NCBI GenBank assembly: GCA_963713805.1
Contig: CAVQNF010000023.1
Span: 14,837 to 78,836 of the forward strand
Reading direction: 5' to 3'
From: GAS188 sp963713805
GTDB lineage: Bacteria > Pseudomonadota > Alphaproteobacteria > Rhizobiales > Beijerinckiaceae
Length of the DNA stretch: 64,000 nucleotides
Part shown: piece after piece, positions 38,422 through 48,272 of the stretch
How positions within the stretch are numbered: the stretch's first letter is position 1
Layout of the letters: every line of letters starts with the position of its first letter
Notes under the pieces: model-generated
Told to the model about the DNA's origin: nothing
Databases searched by the model: none
The model's input: only the letters and a program-made list of their open reading frames with translations
Position numbers and translations under genes: made by a program

Positions 38422-39461
38422 TCACGCCGCCTTCTTCTTCGCCGTGATCAGGCCGCGATTGATCAGCACCTCGGCGATCTGCACGGCGTTGAGCGCCGCG
38501 CCCTTGCGCAGATTGTCCGAGACGCACCAGAAGGCGAGGCCGTTCTCGACCGTCGGGTCTTCCCGCAAGCGCGACACGATAGGTCGCATCCTCGCCCGCC
38601 GCCTCATGCGGCGTCACATAGCCGCCGGGCTCGTGCTTGTCGACGATCAGGATGCCCGGCGCCGAGCGAAGCACCGCGCGCGCCTCCTCGACCGTGATCG
38701 GCCGCTCGAACTCGACATTCACGGCTTCGCAATGGCCGATGAAGACGGGAACGCGCACGCAAGTCGCATGCAGCCGGATCTTGGGGTCGAGGATCTTCTT
38801 CGTCTCGACGATCATCTTCCACTCTTCCTTGGTCGAGCCGTCCTCCATGAAGACGTCGATATGGGGAATGACGTTGAAGGCGATGCGCTTGGGAAACTTG
38901 CCGCTGGACTTCACCTCGTTCGCGGTGAACACCGCGCGCGTCTGCTCGAAGAGCTCGTCCATGGCGTCCTTGCCGGCGCCCGACACCGATTGATAGGTCG
39001 CGACCACGACACGCCGGATGGTCGCCGCGTCGTGCAGCGGCTTCAGGGCGACGACGAGCTGTGCCGTCGAGCAATTCGGGTTGGCGATGATGTTGCGCTT
39101 GGTGAAGCCCTGAGACGGCGTCGGCGTTCACCTCGGGCACGATGAGCGGCACGTCGCTGTCGTATCGCCAGGCGGAGGAATTATCGATGACGACGGTGCC
39201 TTGCGCGCCGATCCTGGGCGACCATTCCTTCGACACCGCGGCGCCGGCCGACATCAGGCAGATGTCGGTGCCGGAAAAGTCGAAATGCTCGAGCGCCTTC
39301 ACCTTCAACGTCTTATCGCCGAAGGAGACTTCGTGGCCGATGCTGCGGCGCGAGGCGAGCGCCACCACCTCATCGGCCGGAAAGGCGCGCTCGGCGAGGA
39401 TCGTCATCATTTCGCGGCCCACATTGCCCGTGGCGCCGACGACAGCGACCTTGTAACCCAT
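38422..39461 (-). CDS. asd: aspartate-semialdehyde dehydrogenase, frameshifted
   Basis: Reduces aspartyl phosphate to aspartate semialdehyde for lysine, threonine, methionine and diaminopimelate synthesis; about 345 residues. MGYKVAVVGATGNVGREMMTILAERAFPADEVVALASRRSIG is the NADP-binding end. The catalytic Cys lies in NPNCSTAQ, at about 39061-39090 on the reverse strand. Later come VATYQSVSGAGKDAMDELFEQT, FNVIPHIDVFMEDGSTKEEWKM and CVRVPVFIGHCEAVNVEFE, and the tail NGLAFWCVSDNLRKGAALNAVQIAEVLI. Two frameshifts, near 39113 and 38590, split the sequence. Confidence 0.94.
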
Positions 39462-39997
39462 CGGAATATCCTCGTGTTTTGACGATCTTCGTCCTGAAGA
39501 CCTGAAGCCTTTTGGCGCTTTGCATCCTTCGTCGCGAGGCGCTCGTCGCTTCGCCGGAAAAATGCCTTTGATGCTCTCCCCCGCCTCGTCACCCGCGGGG
39601 CTGAACCGCGGGGCTTCCCCTCATCCCCGTCGGGGGAGAGGACCCGGGTCGAGGACAGGCGTCAGCGCGTCGTGCCGATTTTCGCGGCCGACTTTTTCGT
39701 CGCGGTCGTTTTCGGGGCGGGATTCGCGAGCCTCACGAGCATGGACTGATGCTTCTCCTCGGCGCAATGCCGATCCTGGGTGCGAAACACAGAATTCGCC
39801 GAGAAATGTCAATGGCGCATGTCCTGGATTTGTCCTGCATTCTCTGGATCAGACCCAATCACGACACAGGGCACGACCATCGGACGGCGGGAGGCGGCTC
39901 GCGATTTTTTAGCATCTCGGCTCGCATGGGCGAGAGCGGAGATGGCGAAGCCGGGTCGCGACCTGCGAGATGCGTTCGGTCGCGTGCCTCAACCGGC
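39462..39997. other. 536-bp gap without a supported gene
   Basis: Between the asd start and the AapJ-like stop, both on the minus strand. It should contain the asd promoter. Short GC-rich inverted stretches (CCCGCGGGGCTGAACCGCGGGGCTTCCCC region near 39590-39630) could fold. No open stretch in it showed a recognisable domain. Confidence 0.5.
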
Positions 39998-41076
39998 TCA
40001 GCGCACCGGCGGCGCGTAGAGGATGCCGCCCTTCGACCAGAGCGCGTTCGGCCCGCGCGGCAGCTTCATGGCAGATGCCGCCCCGAGATTGCGCTCGAAG
40101 ATCTCGCCGTAATTGCCCGCCGGCCGAGATGGCGCGCATCGCCCAGTCCTCCGAGAGCCCGATCGCGGCACCGAATTTGCCCTCGACGCCGAGGAGGCGC
40201 TTCACTTCCGGGTTCGGCGATTTCACCTCTTCGACCGCATTCGCTTTCGTGACACCGAGCTCTTCGGCATCGATCAAGGCGTTCAGCGTCCAGCGCACGA
40301 TGTCGAACCATTTGTCGTCGCCGTCGCGCACCACGAGGCCGAGCGGCTCCTTCGAGATCACCTCCGGCAAGATCGCGTAGTTGTCCGCATCGGCAAGCTT
40401 GAGCCGCGCCGAAGCGAGGGCGGAAGTGTCCGAGGTGAGGACGTCGCAGCGCCCGTCGCCGAAGGCCTTCGTCGCGTCGTCGTCGCTCGCGAAGGACACG
40501 ATCTCGTATTTGAGCTTATGGGCGCGGAAGAAATCCGCGGCGTTGAGCTCGCTCGTCGAGCCCTGCTGGGTGCACACCGAGGCACCTGCGAGCTCCGTGA
40601 CCGAGGAGATGCCGGCCGATTTCTTCACCATGAAGGACTGGCCGTCGAAGAAGGTGAAGCCGGTGAAATGCAGGCCCGAGGCGGTGTCGCGCTGCATCGT
40701 CCAGGTGGAGTTGTGGGTGAGGAGATCGACCTCGCCGGACATGAGCGCCTGAAAGCGGATCGTGGCCGTGAGCGGGACGAATTTGACCTTCGCTCGGATC
40801 GCCGAGCACGGCCGCCGCCAGCGCGTGGCAGATATCGGCGTTGAAGCCCTTGAACTCGCCGTCCTTGTCCGGCTGCCCGAAGCCCGGCAGGTTCGGGTTG
40901 ATGCCGCAGATCAGCTGGCCGCGCGTCTTCACGGTGTCGAGCGTGGCGGCTTGCGAGGAAGGCGACCATCGTGATGGCGCGACGCCGATCATGAGACCGA
41001 GGGCGAGCGCGAGCATGCGGCCCAAGGTGCGGCCGAAAACGCCGGCCGAAGAAATGGCCAATCGCGATCTTTTCAT
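39998..41076 (-). CDS. amino-acid ABC transporter substrate-binding protein (AapJ/BztA-like), frameshifted
   Basis: Periplasmic general amino-acid binding protein of about 358 residues. It has a signal peptide (MLALALGLMIGVAPS region) and TLDTVKTRGQLICGINPNLPGFGQPDKDGEFKGFNADICHALAAAVLGD, the type-3 SBP signature. After an indel near 40795 come MSGEVDLLTHNSTWTMQRDTASGLHFTGFTFFDGQSFMV, CTQQGSTSELNAADFF and RCDVLTSDTSALA. A second indel near 40125 gives the conserved tail NYGEIFERNLG...ALWSKGGILYAPPVR with the stop at 39998. No cognate permease or ATPase is in the window. Confidence 0.9.
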
Positions 41077-41106
41077 GGAAAGTTCCTCGTTGGAAGCATG
41101 ACGCCG

Positions 41107-41983
41107 TCAATAGGCGAGATGGAGGCCGGCGAACGAGACCGTGCGGGCGGCGGGATCGATCGACATCAGATCCTCGCCCAGCGATCACCGGCCCGCGATA
41201 ACCTCTCGCGGATTTCGGCGACGAGCGCCGCGCGATCGGCGTTCGGCGGCACGAGATGGGTGAGCGCGAGCGCCTGCGACCTTCGGCCTCGCGCGCCGCC
41301 TTCGGCGATTTGCCGCGGCGTCATGTGATAGGATTTGACGGCAGCGATCGTCTCCGGCGAGCGCACCCCGTGCGTCGGCACCATCTCGCGATCGACGAAG
41401 ACCTCGCAGACGAGAAGCTCGGCACCTCGCGCCGCCTCGACGAGCGAAGGCACGGGTGCCGTGTCGCCCGAGAACACGATGCGCGTCTTGCGCTCGCGCA
41501 GAATGAGCCCGAAGGCCGGCGTGACCGGCCGATGATCGACCTCGAAGGCCTCGGCCTCGAGATCGCCGACCCGATCGCGCGCCCCGCCGCCAGCTCGTGA
41601 AACTCGACCTCGAGCCCGAGGCGTGACGGGCGCTTCTCATGCGCGATGCGAAGCTCGCGCTCATCCGCGTAAGCCTCGAGAATGCGGCGCATATGCGCGA
41701 TCACGCTCGCCGGCGCATGCACCACGAAAGGGCGGGCGCGGCCTTGATGCCAGCTCGAGACGAGAAGCTGATAGAAATCGACGACGTGATCGGAATGGTA
41801 ATGCGTGACGATCAGCGCATCGATATCGGCGCCGCGACGCCCTGCCGCGACGAGCCGTTGCGCGACACCCGGAGCCGCAGTCGATGAGGATGAGCGCGCT
41901 CGCGCGCCGGCGACGAGATGCGCGGGCCCGGCGCGCATCGGCGAGGCGACCGGGCAGCCCGTGCCGAGAAAGGTGAAGTTCAT
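41107..41983 (-). CDS. MBL-fold metallo-hydrolase (RNase Z-like), frameshifted
   Basis: Metallo-beta-lactamase-fold hydrolase of about 290 residues. MNFTFLGTGCPVASPMRAGPAHLV is followed by LILIDCGSG and the metal motif ALIVTHYHSDHVVDFYQLL (HxHxDH). After further frame changes come DHRPVTPAFGLILRE, RIVFSGDTAPVPSLVEAARGAELLVCEVF, KSYHMTPRQIAE and ALALTHLVPP, giving the remaining metal His and Asp. The tail, after one more indel near 41170, is LMSIDPAARTVSFAGLHLAY with the stop at 41107. It is a small-molecule or RNA hydrolase; I cannot tell which. It sits directly upstream of an amino-acid binding protein gene. Confidence 0.85.
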
Positions 41984-42065
41984 GGTGCGGAGGAAGTCGG
42001 GGAAGTGATCGGCATCGAGCGCGCCGCGACGGCGCGATGCCGGCGGAAGGTGTCGAAGTCATGGC

Positions 42066-43655
42066 TCAGCCTCCGAGCGCACCGCCGTCCGAGCGCGGGT
42101 CATGCGCGGCCTCGATCGATCCGTCGCGCTGTCGCATGAGGGCGCCGGCATGGCCGAGACCCTCGTCATAAGCGCGATCGAGCACGAGCACGGGGTGGCC
42201 GGCCTGTTCGAGCGCCCGCACCAGGCTCGGATCGAAGCGGTTCTCGAGCGTGAGGTCGATCTTCGTCTTTCCCCAGGTGCGCCCGAGGAGCCAGCGCGGC
42301 GCGTCGATCGCCTCGTGCAGCGGCTGGCCGAAGACCACATGGCGCGTGAACAGCTCCGCCTGGAATTGCGGCTGGCCGTCGCCACCCATGGCGCCATAGG
42401 ACATCACCCGGCCGTCCCTGAAGAGGGCAAGTGGCGGATTGAGCGTGTGGAAAGGCCGCCTTCCCGGCTCGAGCGGGTTCAGCGCCTCGGGGTCGAGCGA
42501 GAAGGACACGCCCCGATTTTGCATGAGGAGCCCGGTGCGCGGCAAGACGCAGCCCGAGCCGAACTCCCAATAGGTGCTCTGGATATAGCTCACGGCGACG
42601 CCGTCGCGGTCGATCGCGCCCATCCACACCGTATCGCCGATGGGCGCGGCGCCGCCGAAGGGAGCGGCGTGCCTCATGTCGATCATCGAGGCTTCGCGGT
42701 CGAGGTGCTCCTTGGTGAGCACGCTCGCCGGATCTTCCCGCAGGCGGTCGAAATCGGTGACGATCCGGTTGCGCGCCGCAAAGGCGCGTTTCGTCGCCTC
42801 GATCAACCCGTGCACATGCGCGAAGCTCTCGGCCCTTTCGACGCCGAGGCGCTCGAACAAGGCGAGGATCATCAGCGAGGCGAGCCCTTGCGTGGGCGGC
42901 GGTGCATTGAAGAGGCGCCCGGGCGCGATCTCGACGCTCAACGGCGCGCGCTCGACCGCCCGATAGGCTTCGAGGTCCTCGCGCGTCACCGCGCTGCCGA
43001 TGGCGGCAAGATCGGCACCGATCTCGCGCCCGACATCGCCGCGATAGAAATCCTCGAGGCCGGCATGCGCGAGATGCGAGATGGTGTCGGCGAGCGTCTT
43101 CTGCCTGAGTATCGCTCCCGCTTGCGGCAGCTTGCCTTCCTCGAGGAAAGCGGCCGCGAAGCCTGGCGCCGCCGTGAGCTCCTCGAATTCGGAAGGCTCG
43201 TTGCGCGCCATCGAGGGGGAGACCGGAACGCCTTCGCGCGCCAGGCGAATGGCGTCGCCGAGGAGGTCGCCGAGCGGGAGCCGTCCGCCGAGGCTCTTCG
43301 CGAGCTCCAGGGCGAGCGCGAAGCCACCGACCGCGCCCGGCACGGTGAGTGCCGCGAGCGGCCCGCGCGACGGGATCGTGTCGTAGCCCTTTTCGCGGTA
43401 GAGACCGATGGTCGCCTTGGCGCCCGCCCCGCCGCACGCCTCGATGCTGCGCACCCGCCCCTTCGCATCGGCGATGAGCCAGAAGCCGTCCCCGCCGAGC
43501 GAGTTCATATGCGGGTAGACGACCGCGATGGTCGCCGCCATGGCGAGCATCGCCTCGACCGCGTTGCCGCCCTCGGCCATCACGGCGCGCCCGCTCTCGG
43601 CAGCCAAAAGATGCGGCGCCGCGGCCGCGAAATGAGGAAAGCGCGTGTCGTTCAT
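42066..43655 (-). CDS. ggt: gamma-glutamyltransferase family protein
   Basis: Ntn-hydrolase of 529 residues from the ATG at 43655, intact. AVMAEGGNAVEAMLAMAATIAVVYPHMNSLGGDGFWLI is the family opening with the NSxGGDG motif. RGPLAALTVPGAVGGFALALE follows, and the small subunit begins at the autoprocessing Thr in IGDTVWMGAIDRDGVAVS. PPPTQGLASL and GAMGGDGQPQFQAEL are further family motifs. No clear signal peptide, so it may be a cytosolic member. It may hydrolyse glutathione-like gamma-glutamyl bonds; the neighbouring amino-acid binding protein fits amino-acid scavenging. Upstream ATGs exist at 43730 but the later start fits family length. Confidence 0.9.
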   Translation of the reverse strand: MNDTRFPHFAAAAPHLLAAESGRAVMAEGGNAVEAMLAMAATIAVVYPHMNSLGGDGFWLIADAKGRVRSIEACGGAGAKATIGLYREKGYDTIPSRGPLAALTVPGAVGGFALALELAKSLGGRLPLGDLLGDAIRLAREGVPVSPSMARNEPSEFEELTAAPGFAAAFLEEGKLPQAGAILRQKTLADTISHLAHAGLEDFYRGDVGREIGADLAAIGSAVTREDLEAYRAVERAPLSVEIAPGRLFNAPPPTQGLASLMILALFERLGVERAESFAHVHGLIEATKRAFAARNRIVTDFDRLREDPASVLTKEHLDREASMIDMRHAAPFGGAAPIGDTVWMGAIDRDGVAVSYIQSTYWEFGSGCVLPRTGLLMQNRGVSFSLDPEALNPLEPGRRPFHTLNPPLALFRDGRVMSYGAMGGDGQPQFQAELFTRHVVFGQPLHEAIDAPRWLLGRTWGKTKIDLTLENRFDPSLVRALEQAGHPVLVLDRAYDEGLGHAGALMRQRDGSIEAAHDPRSDGGALGG

Positions 43656-43891
43656 GGGGGCCCGCGATCGAGGGGAAAGGTGGTCGGGTTCGGTCGGGGA
43701 CCTCTTAGACCGGAAGAAGGGGCGCGCCAAATCCGGATTTTGAACGATTTGACCGTCGCGAACTCACCTTAGACCGTTTCATGCGGTCCCGGTGTCCCCT
43801 CCTCGCGCCGACAGCCGTGATGAGCGCCGCTACGCATCTCTAAAAGCGGATTTTCCTTCGCCTGGAAGCGGCTGAAAAAAGCTTTTGGGGG

Positions 43892-43921
43892 TTTACAAGC
43901 GAATCGTACTCCCTTTATACA
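43892..43921 (+). promoter_or_regulatory. sigma70-like promoter upstream of the NYN gene
   Basis: TTTACA at 43892-43897 and TATACA at 43916-43921, separated by 18 bases, in an A/T-rich patch. Transcription would begin near 43928, giving a leader of about 75 bases before the NYN start codon. Confidence 0.55.
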
Positions 43922-43955
43922 AAGCTCGTTAATCCCGCATGGTTCGCCCAGCGGC

Positions 43956-43990
43956 CCCCGCAGGCTCCGGTTTGCGGGGTTTTATTTTCT
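43956..43990 (+). terminator. intrinsic terminator inside the NYN leader
   Basis: CCCCGCA (43956-43962) pairs with TGCGGGG (43973-43979) around a ten-base loop, and the hairpin is followed by TTTTATTTTCT. This is the layout of a factor-independent terminator, only about 30 bases downstream of the expected transcript start and before the NYN start codon. Confidence 0.7.
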
Positions 43991-44004
43991 GGGGGCATGA
44001 TTGT

Positions 44005-44622
44005 ATGACGCCAGTTGCCTTGTATTTCGACGGATTCAATCTCTATCACGCGCTGCTCAGAATGCGCGAAATCCGGGTTAAGCGGCTGGATTTGCGTGCG
44101 CTTTCGCAGAGGCTCATTCTGGGGAAGACCGAGGAAATCAAGGCGATTTATTATTTTTCAGCATACGCTGATTGGCTACCTGGACCAAAGAGCCGGCACG
44201 AAGAATACGTGAAGGCCCTTAGTGCCTTCGGCGTGACATGCGTGATGGGGCATTTCAAAAAGAAACATCGAGAGTGCAAATCATGTGGCTCGACGTGGGT
44301 TGCCCACGAAGAGAAGGAAACTGACGTTAGTATAGGCATTACGCTTCTCAATGATGCTTACAAGAATGTTTATGAAAAGGCCTATCTTGTTACAAGGGAT
44401 TCTGACCTTATGCCAGCCGTTCGGATGGTTCTTTCAGAATTCGCTGCCAAGCAAATTGTCGCTGTCGCGCCCCCAATGATGGGTCACTCGAACGATCTTA
44501 TTTCCGTTTGTAGCTCAAAGAAAAAGATCACCCCGGCTCATATTCTGAGCTGTTTGCTACCACAAACAGTTATGGATTCGAGAGGCGTCGTGGTCGCCCA
44601 ACGACCTATGGAATACAATTAG
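44005..44622 (+). CDS. NYN-domain nuclease-like protein with zinc-ribbon insert
   Basis: PIN-like fold protein of about 205 residues. VALYFDGFNLYHALLRM is the NYN opening with the catalytic Asp. KKKHRECKSCGSTWVAHEEKETDVSIGITLLNDAY holds a CxxC half-ribbon and the second acidic site, and KAYLVTRDSDLMPAVRMVL has the DSD motif. NYN proteins are mostly RNases or RNA-binding factors, often of phage or mobile origin. The G+C content is clearly lower than the flanks and codon use differs, suggesting transfer. ATG at 44005; the gene is intact. A promoter and terminator precede it. Confidence 0.85.
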   Translation: MTPVALYFDGFNLYHALLRMREIRVKRLDLRALSQRLILGKTEEIKAIYYFSAYADWLPGPKSRHEEYVKALSAFGVTCVMGHFKKKHRECKSCGSTWVAHEEKETDVSIGITLLNDAYKNVYEKAYLVTRDSDLMPAVRMVLSEFAAKQIVAVAPPMMGHSNDLISVCSSKKKITPAHILSCLLPQTVMDSRGVVVAQRPMEYN

Positions 44623-44748
44623 GCCAACTTCCCCGCATCACCTCCCATGGATCCGGCTTCCACCAATAGGCGCCCATGCTTGTGTGATGGATCAATGTCC
44701 TAATGCCGGTACCAGGTTCTGAATTCACCTTTCGCGCGACAGCGCCCG

Positions 44749-46441
44749 CTACTCCGCACTCCAATCCTCCGCCCAAAGCGGGCCGAGATCGGCATGGCCC
44801 GTGGTCACATAGCCCTTCAGCCATTTCGGCAGGACATGCGGTTCGGCCCGGAAGAAGAGCGGCACATGGGGGAGCGCGGTCGCGTAGATCTTCTGCATTT
44901 CGGCCCAGAGACCGATCTGCTTTTCGGGATCGAGCTCGCTCTCTGATTGATCGATCAATTCGTCGAGCCGCGGGATCGAGATGCCGGAATAGTTCGAGCC
45001 GCCGTAGGAATTCGCCTCGGAGGGGATGCCGCTCGTCGCATAGTTGCGCCGCGGCGATTTCGTCACCCCGAAGGTCGAGGCATACATCACCATGCCGGGG
45101 AAACTCCGCTTCTTCAGGGTCTCGCCGAACATGGTGCGCGCCGGCTCGTTCTTGATCGTCACCTCGATGCAGGCCGCCTTCCAATTCGACTGGAGCACTT
45201 GCTGTTGCAATTCGCGCAAGCGGTTGCCGGCCGTCGTGGTGAACTCGAAGGAGAGGCGCTCGCCCTTCGGATTGCGGCAAACGCCGTCCGGCCCCGGCGC
45301 GAACCCGGCCTCCGCCAACAGCGCCTTCGCTTTCGCCGGATCATAAGGATAGCTCGGCACATCCTTGGAATAATTCGCGCTCATCGGCGGCACGAAGGCG
45401 TTGGCGACCGGCTGCAGGCCCTGGAACAGCTTCTCGGTCAAGGTCTTGCGGTCGGCCGCGTAGACGAGCGCCTGGCGCACCTTGAGGTCCGCGAGGAGCG
45501 GATTGCCATGGGCGAGCTCGATATGCTCATAGGCGAGGCTCGGCACGAAGAGATAGACGATAGTCGTTCGGGTGTTGCTTGCGCAGCTCGAGCGCCTGAT
45601 CGATGGTGAGGCCGACGCCTTCGCCCGCCACCATGTCCACATCGCCGGAGAGGAGATTGGCCTGGAGCGCGGCGGTGTTCTGGATGAATTTGAGGATGAT
45701 GCGCTTGAAGGAGGGTTTCGTGCCGCTCCAATAAGGGTTCGGCTCGAGCACCACCTGCGCGCCCGATTGGTAATCCTTGATCAGGTATGGCCCGTTATAA
45801 AGCCCCGGCGTGAGCGGCGCGCGGTTATAGACGGTCTGCTTGTTGTAGCCGCCGGTTGCCGCCACCTCATCATACACCGGCCCTTCGATATGCACGGGCA
45901 GAAGCTCCGCCCATTCATTGTAATTGGTCTGAATGGAATCGAGATGGATGACGGCGGTCGCGTCGTCGATCACGTCGACCTTCTCGGCATGCGCCCAGGC
46001 CTTCGGCAGATAGAACCCCGCCTTGGGGTCCCTTGCAACACGCGCCGTGAAGGCGATGTCCTTCGCGGTGACATTCTCGCCGTCGCCCCATTTGAGGCCG
46101 GGCTTGAGCTTGATCGTCACCGCCATGCCCTTGCGGCCGGCGGCGCGATCCTCGAGCTTCGCGAGCCCGTTCTTCACCGTGGGCAGCTCGGCGCATAACA
46201 GGCAGGTGTTCTTCCAATCCTTGTCGAACGCGGTCACCTTGCGCGTGACGAAGGCGAGGACGTAGTCCTTGATCGTCTCGGCGTCGATATACGGGTTGAA
46301 GCTCGACGGGAATTGCGCGATGCCGATGGTGAGCTCGTCATGGGCCGCGAAGCTTGGCGAGGTCGCGCCGATGAACGCGGCGGCGAAAATCAAGGCCGCC
46401 TTGGTGTAGCGGATCAAGCGCGCGCCCATGGCTGTCCTCAT
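44749..46441 (-). CDS. ABC transporter family-5 solute-binding protein, copy 1, frameshifted
   Basis: Periplasmic binding protein of about 563 residues. The signal peptide is YTKAALIFAAAFIGATSPSFA. AAHDELTIGIAQFPSSFNPYIDAETIKDYVLAFVTRKV is followed by DIAFTARVARDPKAGFYLP and SFKRIILKFIQNTAALQANLLSGDVDMVAGEGVGLTIDQALELRK. A frameshift near 45560 leads into AYEHIELAHGNPLLADLKVRQALVYAADRKTLTEKLFQGL and the C-terminus YATSGIPSEANSYGGSNYSGISIPRLDELIDQSESE. It is a close paralogue of the next gene, and no permease lies beside it. Confidence 0.9.
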
Positions 46442-46476
46442 CGCTGTTCGACGATGCGCGAACTATCGATTTTCCG

Positions 46477-48162
46477 TCATTCGGCCCGCCAGTTCTGCGA
46501 CCAGTTCGAGGTCGCATCGCCGATCCCCGACGGCGTATAGCCCTTGAGCCATTTGGGCACGACATGCGCGTCGGCCCGGAAGTAGATCGGCACTTGCGGC
46601 AATTGCGTCGCGTAGATCTTCTGCATCTCGGCCCAGATCGCCTTCTGCTTTTCCGGATCGAACTCCTTTTCGGCCTGATCCGTCAGCTCGTCGAAGCGCG
46701 GGATCGAGATGCCCGAATAATTCGAGCCGCCATAGCCGTTGGCCTCGGTCGGGATGCCGCTCGTCGTGTAGCCGTTGCGCGGCGATTCGGTCATCTCGAG
46801 CCCCGAAGCGAACATCACCATGCCGGTGAATTTCCGCTTCTTCAGCGTCTCGCCGAACATGGTGCGCGCCGGCTCGTTCTTGATGGTGACCTCGATGCAG
46901 GCCGATTTCCAGTTCGATTGAAGCACCTGCTGCTCCAACTCCCGCACCCGGTTGCCGGCGGTCGTGGTGAACTCGAACGAGAGCCGCTCGCCCTTGTCGT
47001 TGCGGCAGATGCCGTCGGCGCCTGGTGTGAAGCCGGCCTCGGCGAGCAGCGCCTTCGCCTTCGCCGGGTCGTAAGGGAGGGCGGGAAGATCCTTCGCGGC
47101 ATTCGCGTGGCTCGGCGGCACGAAGCTCGCGGCGACCGGAAGCATGTTGTCGAAAAGCTTCTCGGTCAGCGTCTTGCGATCGGCGGCGTAGACGAGCGCC
47201 TGGCGGACGCGCACATCCTGAAGGATCGGATTGTCGTGGGCGAGCTCGATATGTTCCATGAAGAGATTCGGCATGAACATATAGGTGAAACGCTCCGGAT
47301 ATTTCTTGCGCAGCTCGAGCGCCTGATCGACGGTAAGCCCGATGCCGCCCTCCGCCACCATGTCGACGTCGCCGGACAGGAGATTGGCCTCGAGCGCCGC
47401 GGTGTTGGCGATGAACTTCACGACGATGCGCTTGAAGAAGGGTTTCGTGCCGTTCCAATAAGGGTTCGGCTCGAGAACGATCTGGGCGCCCGACTGATAA
47501 TCCTTGACCAGATAGGGGCCGTCGTAGAGGCCGGGGGTGGTCGGCGCGCGGTTGAAGACGCTCTCCTTGTTGTAGCCGCCCGTTCCGGCGACCTTATCAT
47601 AGGCCGGGCCCTCGATATGCTCGGGCAGGAGCTGCGCCCATTCGTTGTAGCTCACATAGAGCGAGTTGAGATGGATGACGGCCTTGCGGTCATCCACGAT
47701 CTCGACCTTGTCGATCTTGGCCCAGGCCTTGGGCAGGGAAAAGCCCGACTTCGGGTCCGCGGCGACTCGCGCCGTGAAGGCGATGTCCTTCGTCGTCACG
47801 GGCTCGCCATCGCCCCATTTGAGGCCGGGCCTGAGCTCGAGCGTCACGGCCATGCCCTTCGAGCCGTCGGCCCTGTCCTCGATCTTCGCGAGCCCGTTCT
47901 GCACGGTCGGCACGTCCACGCAGAGGATGCAGGAGAGCTTGGCGCCTTCGCCATATCCGGTCACGCGCGGCGTGACGAAGCCGAGCACATAGAGCTTGAC
48001 GTCCTCGGCCTCGATATAGGGATGGAGGCTCGACGGAAATTGCGAGATGCCGATGGTGAGCTCGTCATGGGCGGCGCGTGCTCCGCTGTGCGCGGCGCCC
48101 AAGCCCGCAAGACCGAGGACGAGCGCGGCGGCCAGGCGACGGCATCGACGTTCGATCGGCAT
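46477..48162 (-). CDS. ABC transporter family-5 solute-binding protein, copy 2
   Basis: Intact paralogue of the preceding protein, 561 residues from ATG 48162. Signal peptide LAAALVLGLAGLGAAHSGARA. AAHDELTIGISQFPSSLHPYIEAEDVKLYVLGFVTPRV is followed by DIAFTARVAADPKSGFSLPKAW, PYLVKDYQSGAQIVLEPNPYWNGTKPFFKRIVVKF and the C-terminus SGIPTEANGYGGSNYSGISIPRFDELTDQ. An open frame continues upstream to 48801 only because a frameshift in secB joins the two. The pair likely arose by tandem duplication and may bind related ligands. Confidence 0.93.
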   Translation of the reverse strand: MPIERRCRRLAAALVLGLAGLGAAHSGARAAHDELTIGISQFPSSLHPYIEAEDVKLYVLGFVTPRVTGYGEGAKLSCILCVDVPTVQNGLAKIEDRADGSKGMAVTLELRPGLKWGDGEPVTTKDIAFTARVAADPKSGFSLPKAWAKIDKVEIVDDRKAVIHLNSLYVSYNEWAQLLPEHIEGPAYDKVAGTGGYNKESVFNRAPTTPGLYDGPYLVKDYQSGAQIVLEPNPYWNGTKPFFKRIVVKFIANTAALEANLLSGDVDMVAEGGIGLTVDQALELRKKYPERFTYMFMPNLFMEHIELAHDNPILQDVRVRQALVYAADRKTLTEKLFDNMLPVAASFVPPSHANAAKDLPALPYDPAKAKALLAEAGFTPGADGICRNDKGERLSFEFTTTAGNRVRELEQQVLQSNWKSACIEVTIKNEPARTMFGETLKKRKFTGMVMFASGLEMTESPRNGYTTSGIPTEANGYGGSNYSGISIPRFDELTDQAEKEFDPEKQKAIWAEMQKIYATQLPQVPIYFRADAHVVPKWLKGYTPSGIGDATSNWSQNWRAE

Positions 48163-48272
48163 GGCACATCCTTTCCTTCGTCCTGATGCTCCGCCGGCCG
48201 CGCGCTTTTCCGATGACCGGAGAAGCCCGATCGCGTGTCCGCCCGCCGCCGTTCGGCCGGCCTCCTCGGCAC

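Noticed and set aside
44623..44748. Minus-strand peptide WWKPDPWEVMR between the NYN gene and the binding protein
   Set aside because: It looks protein-like but is under 40 codons, lacks a start of its own, and continues into the wrong frame of the neighbouring gene.
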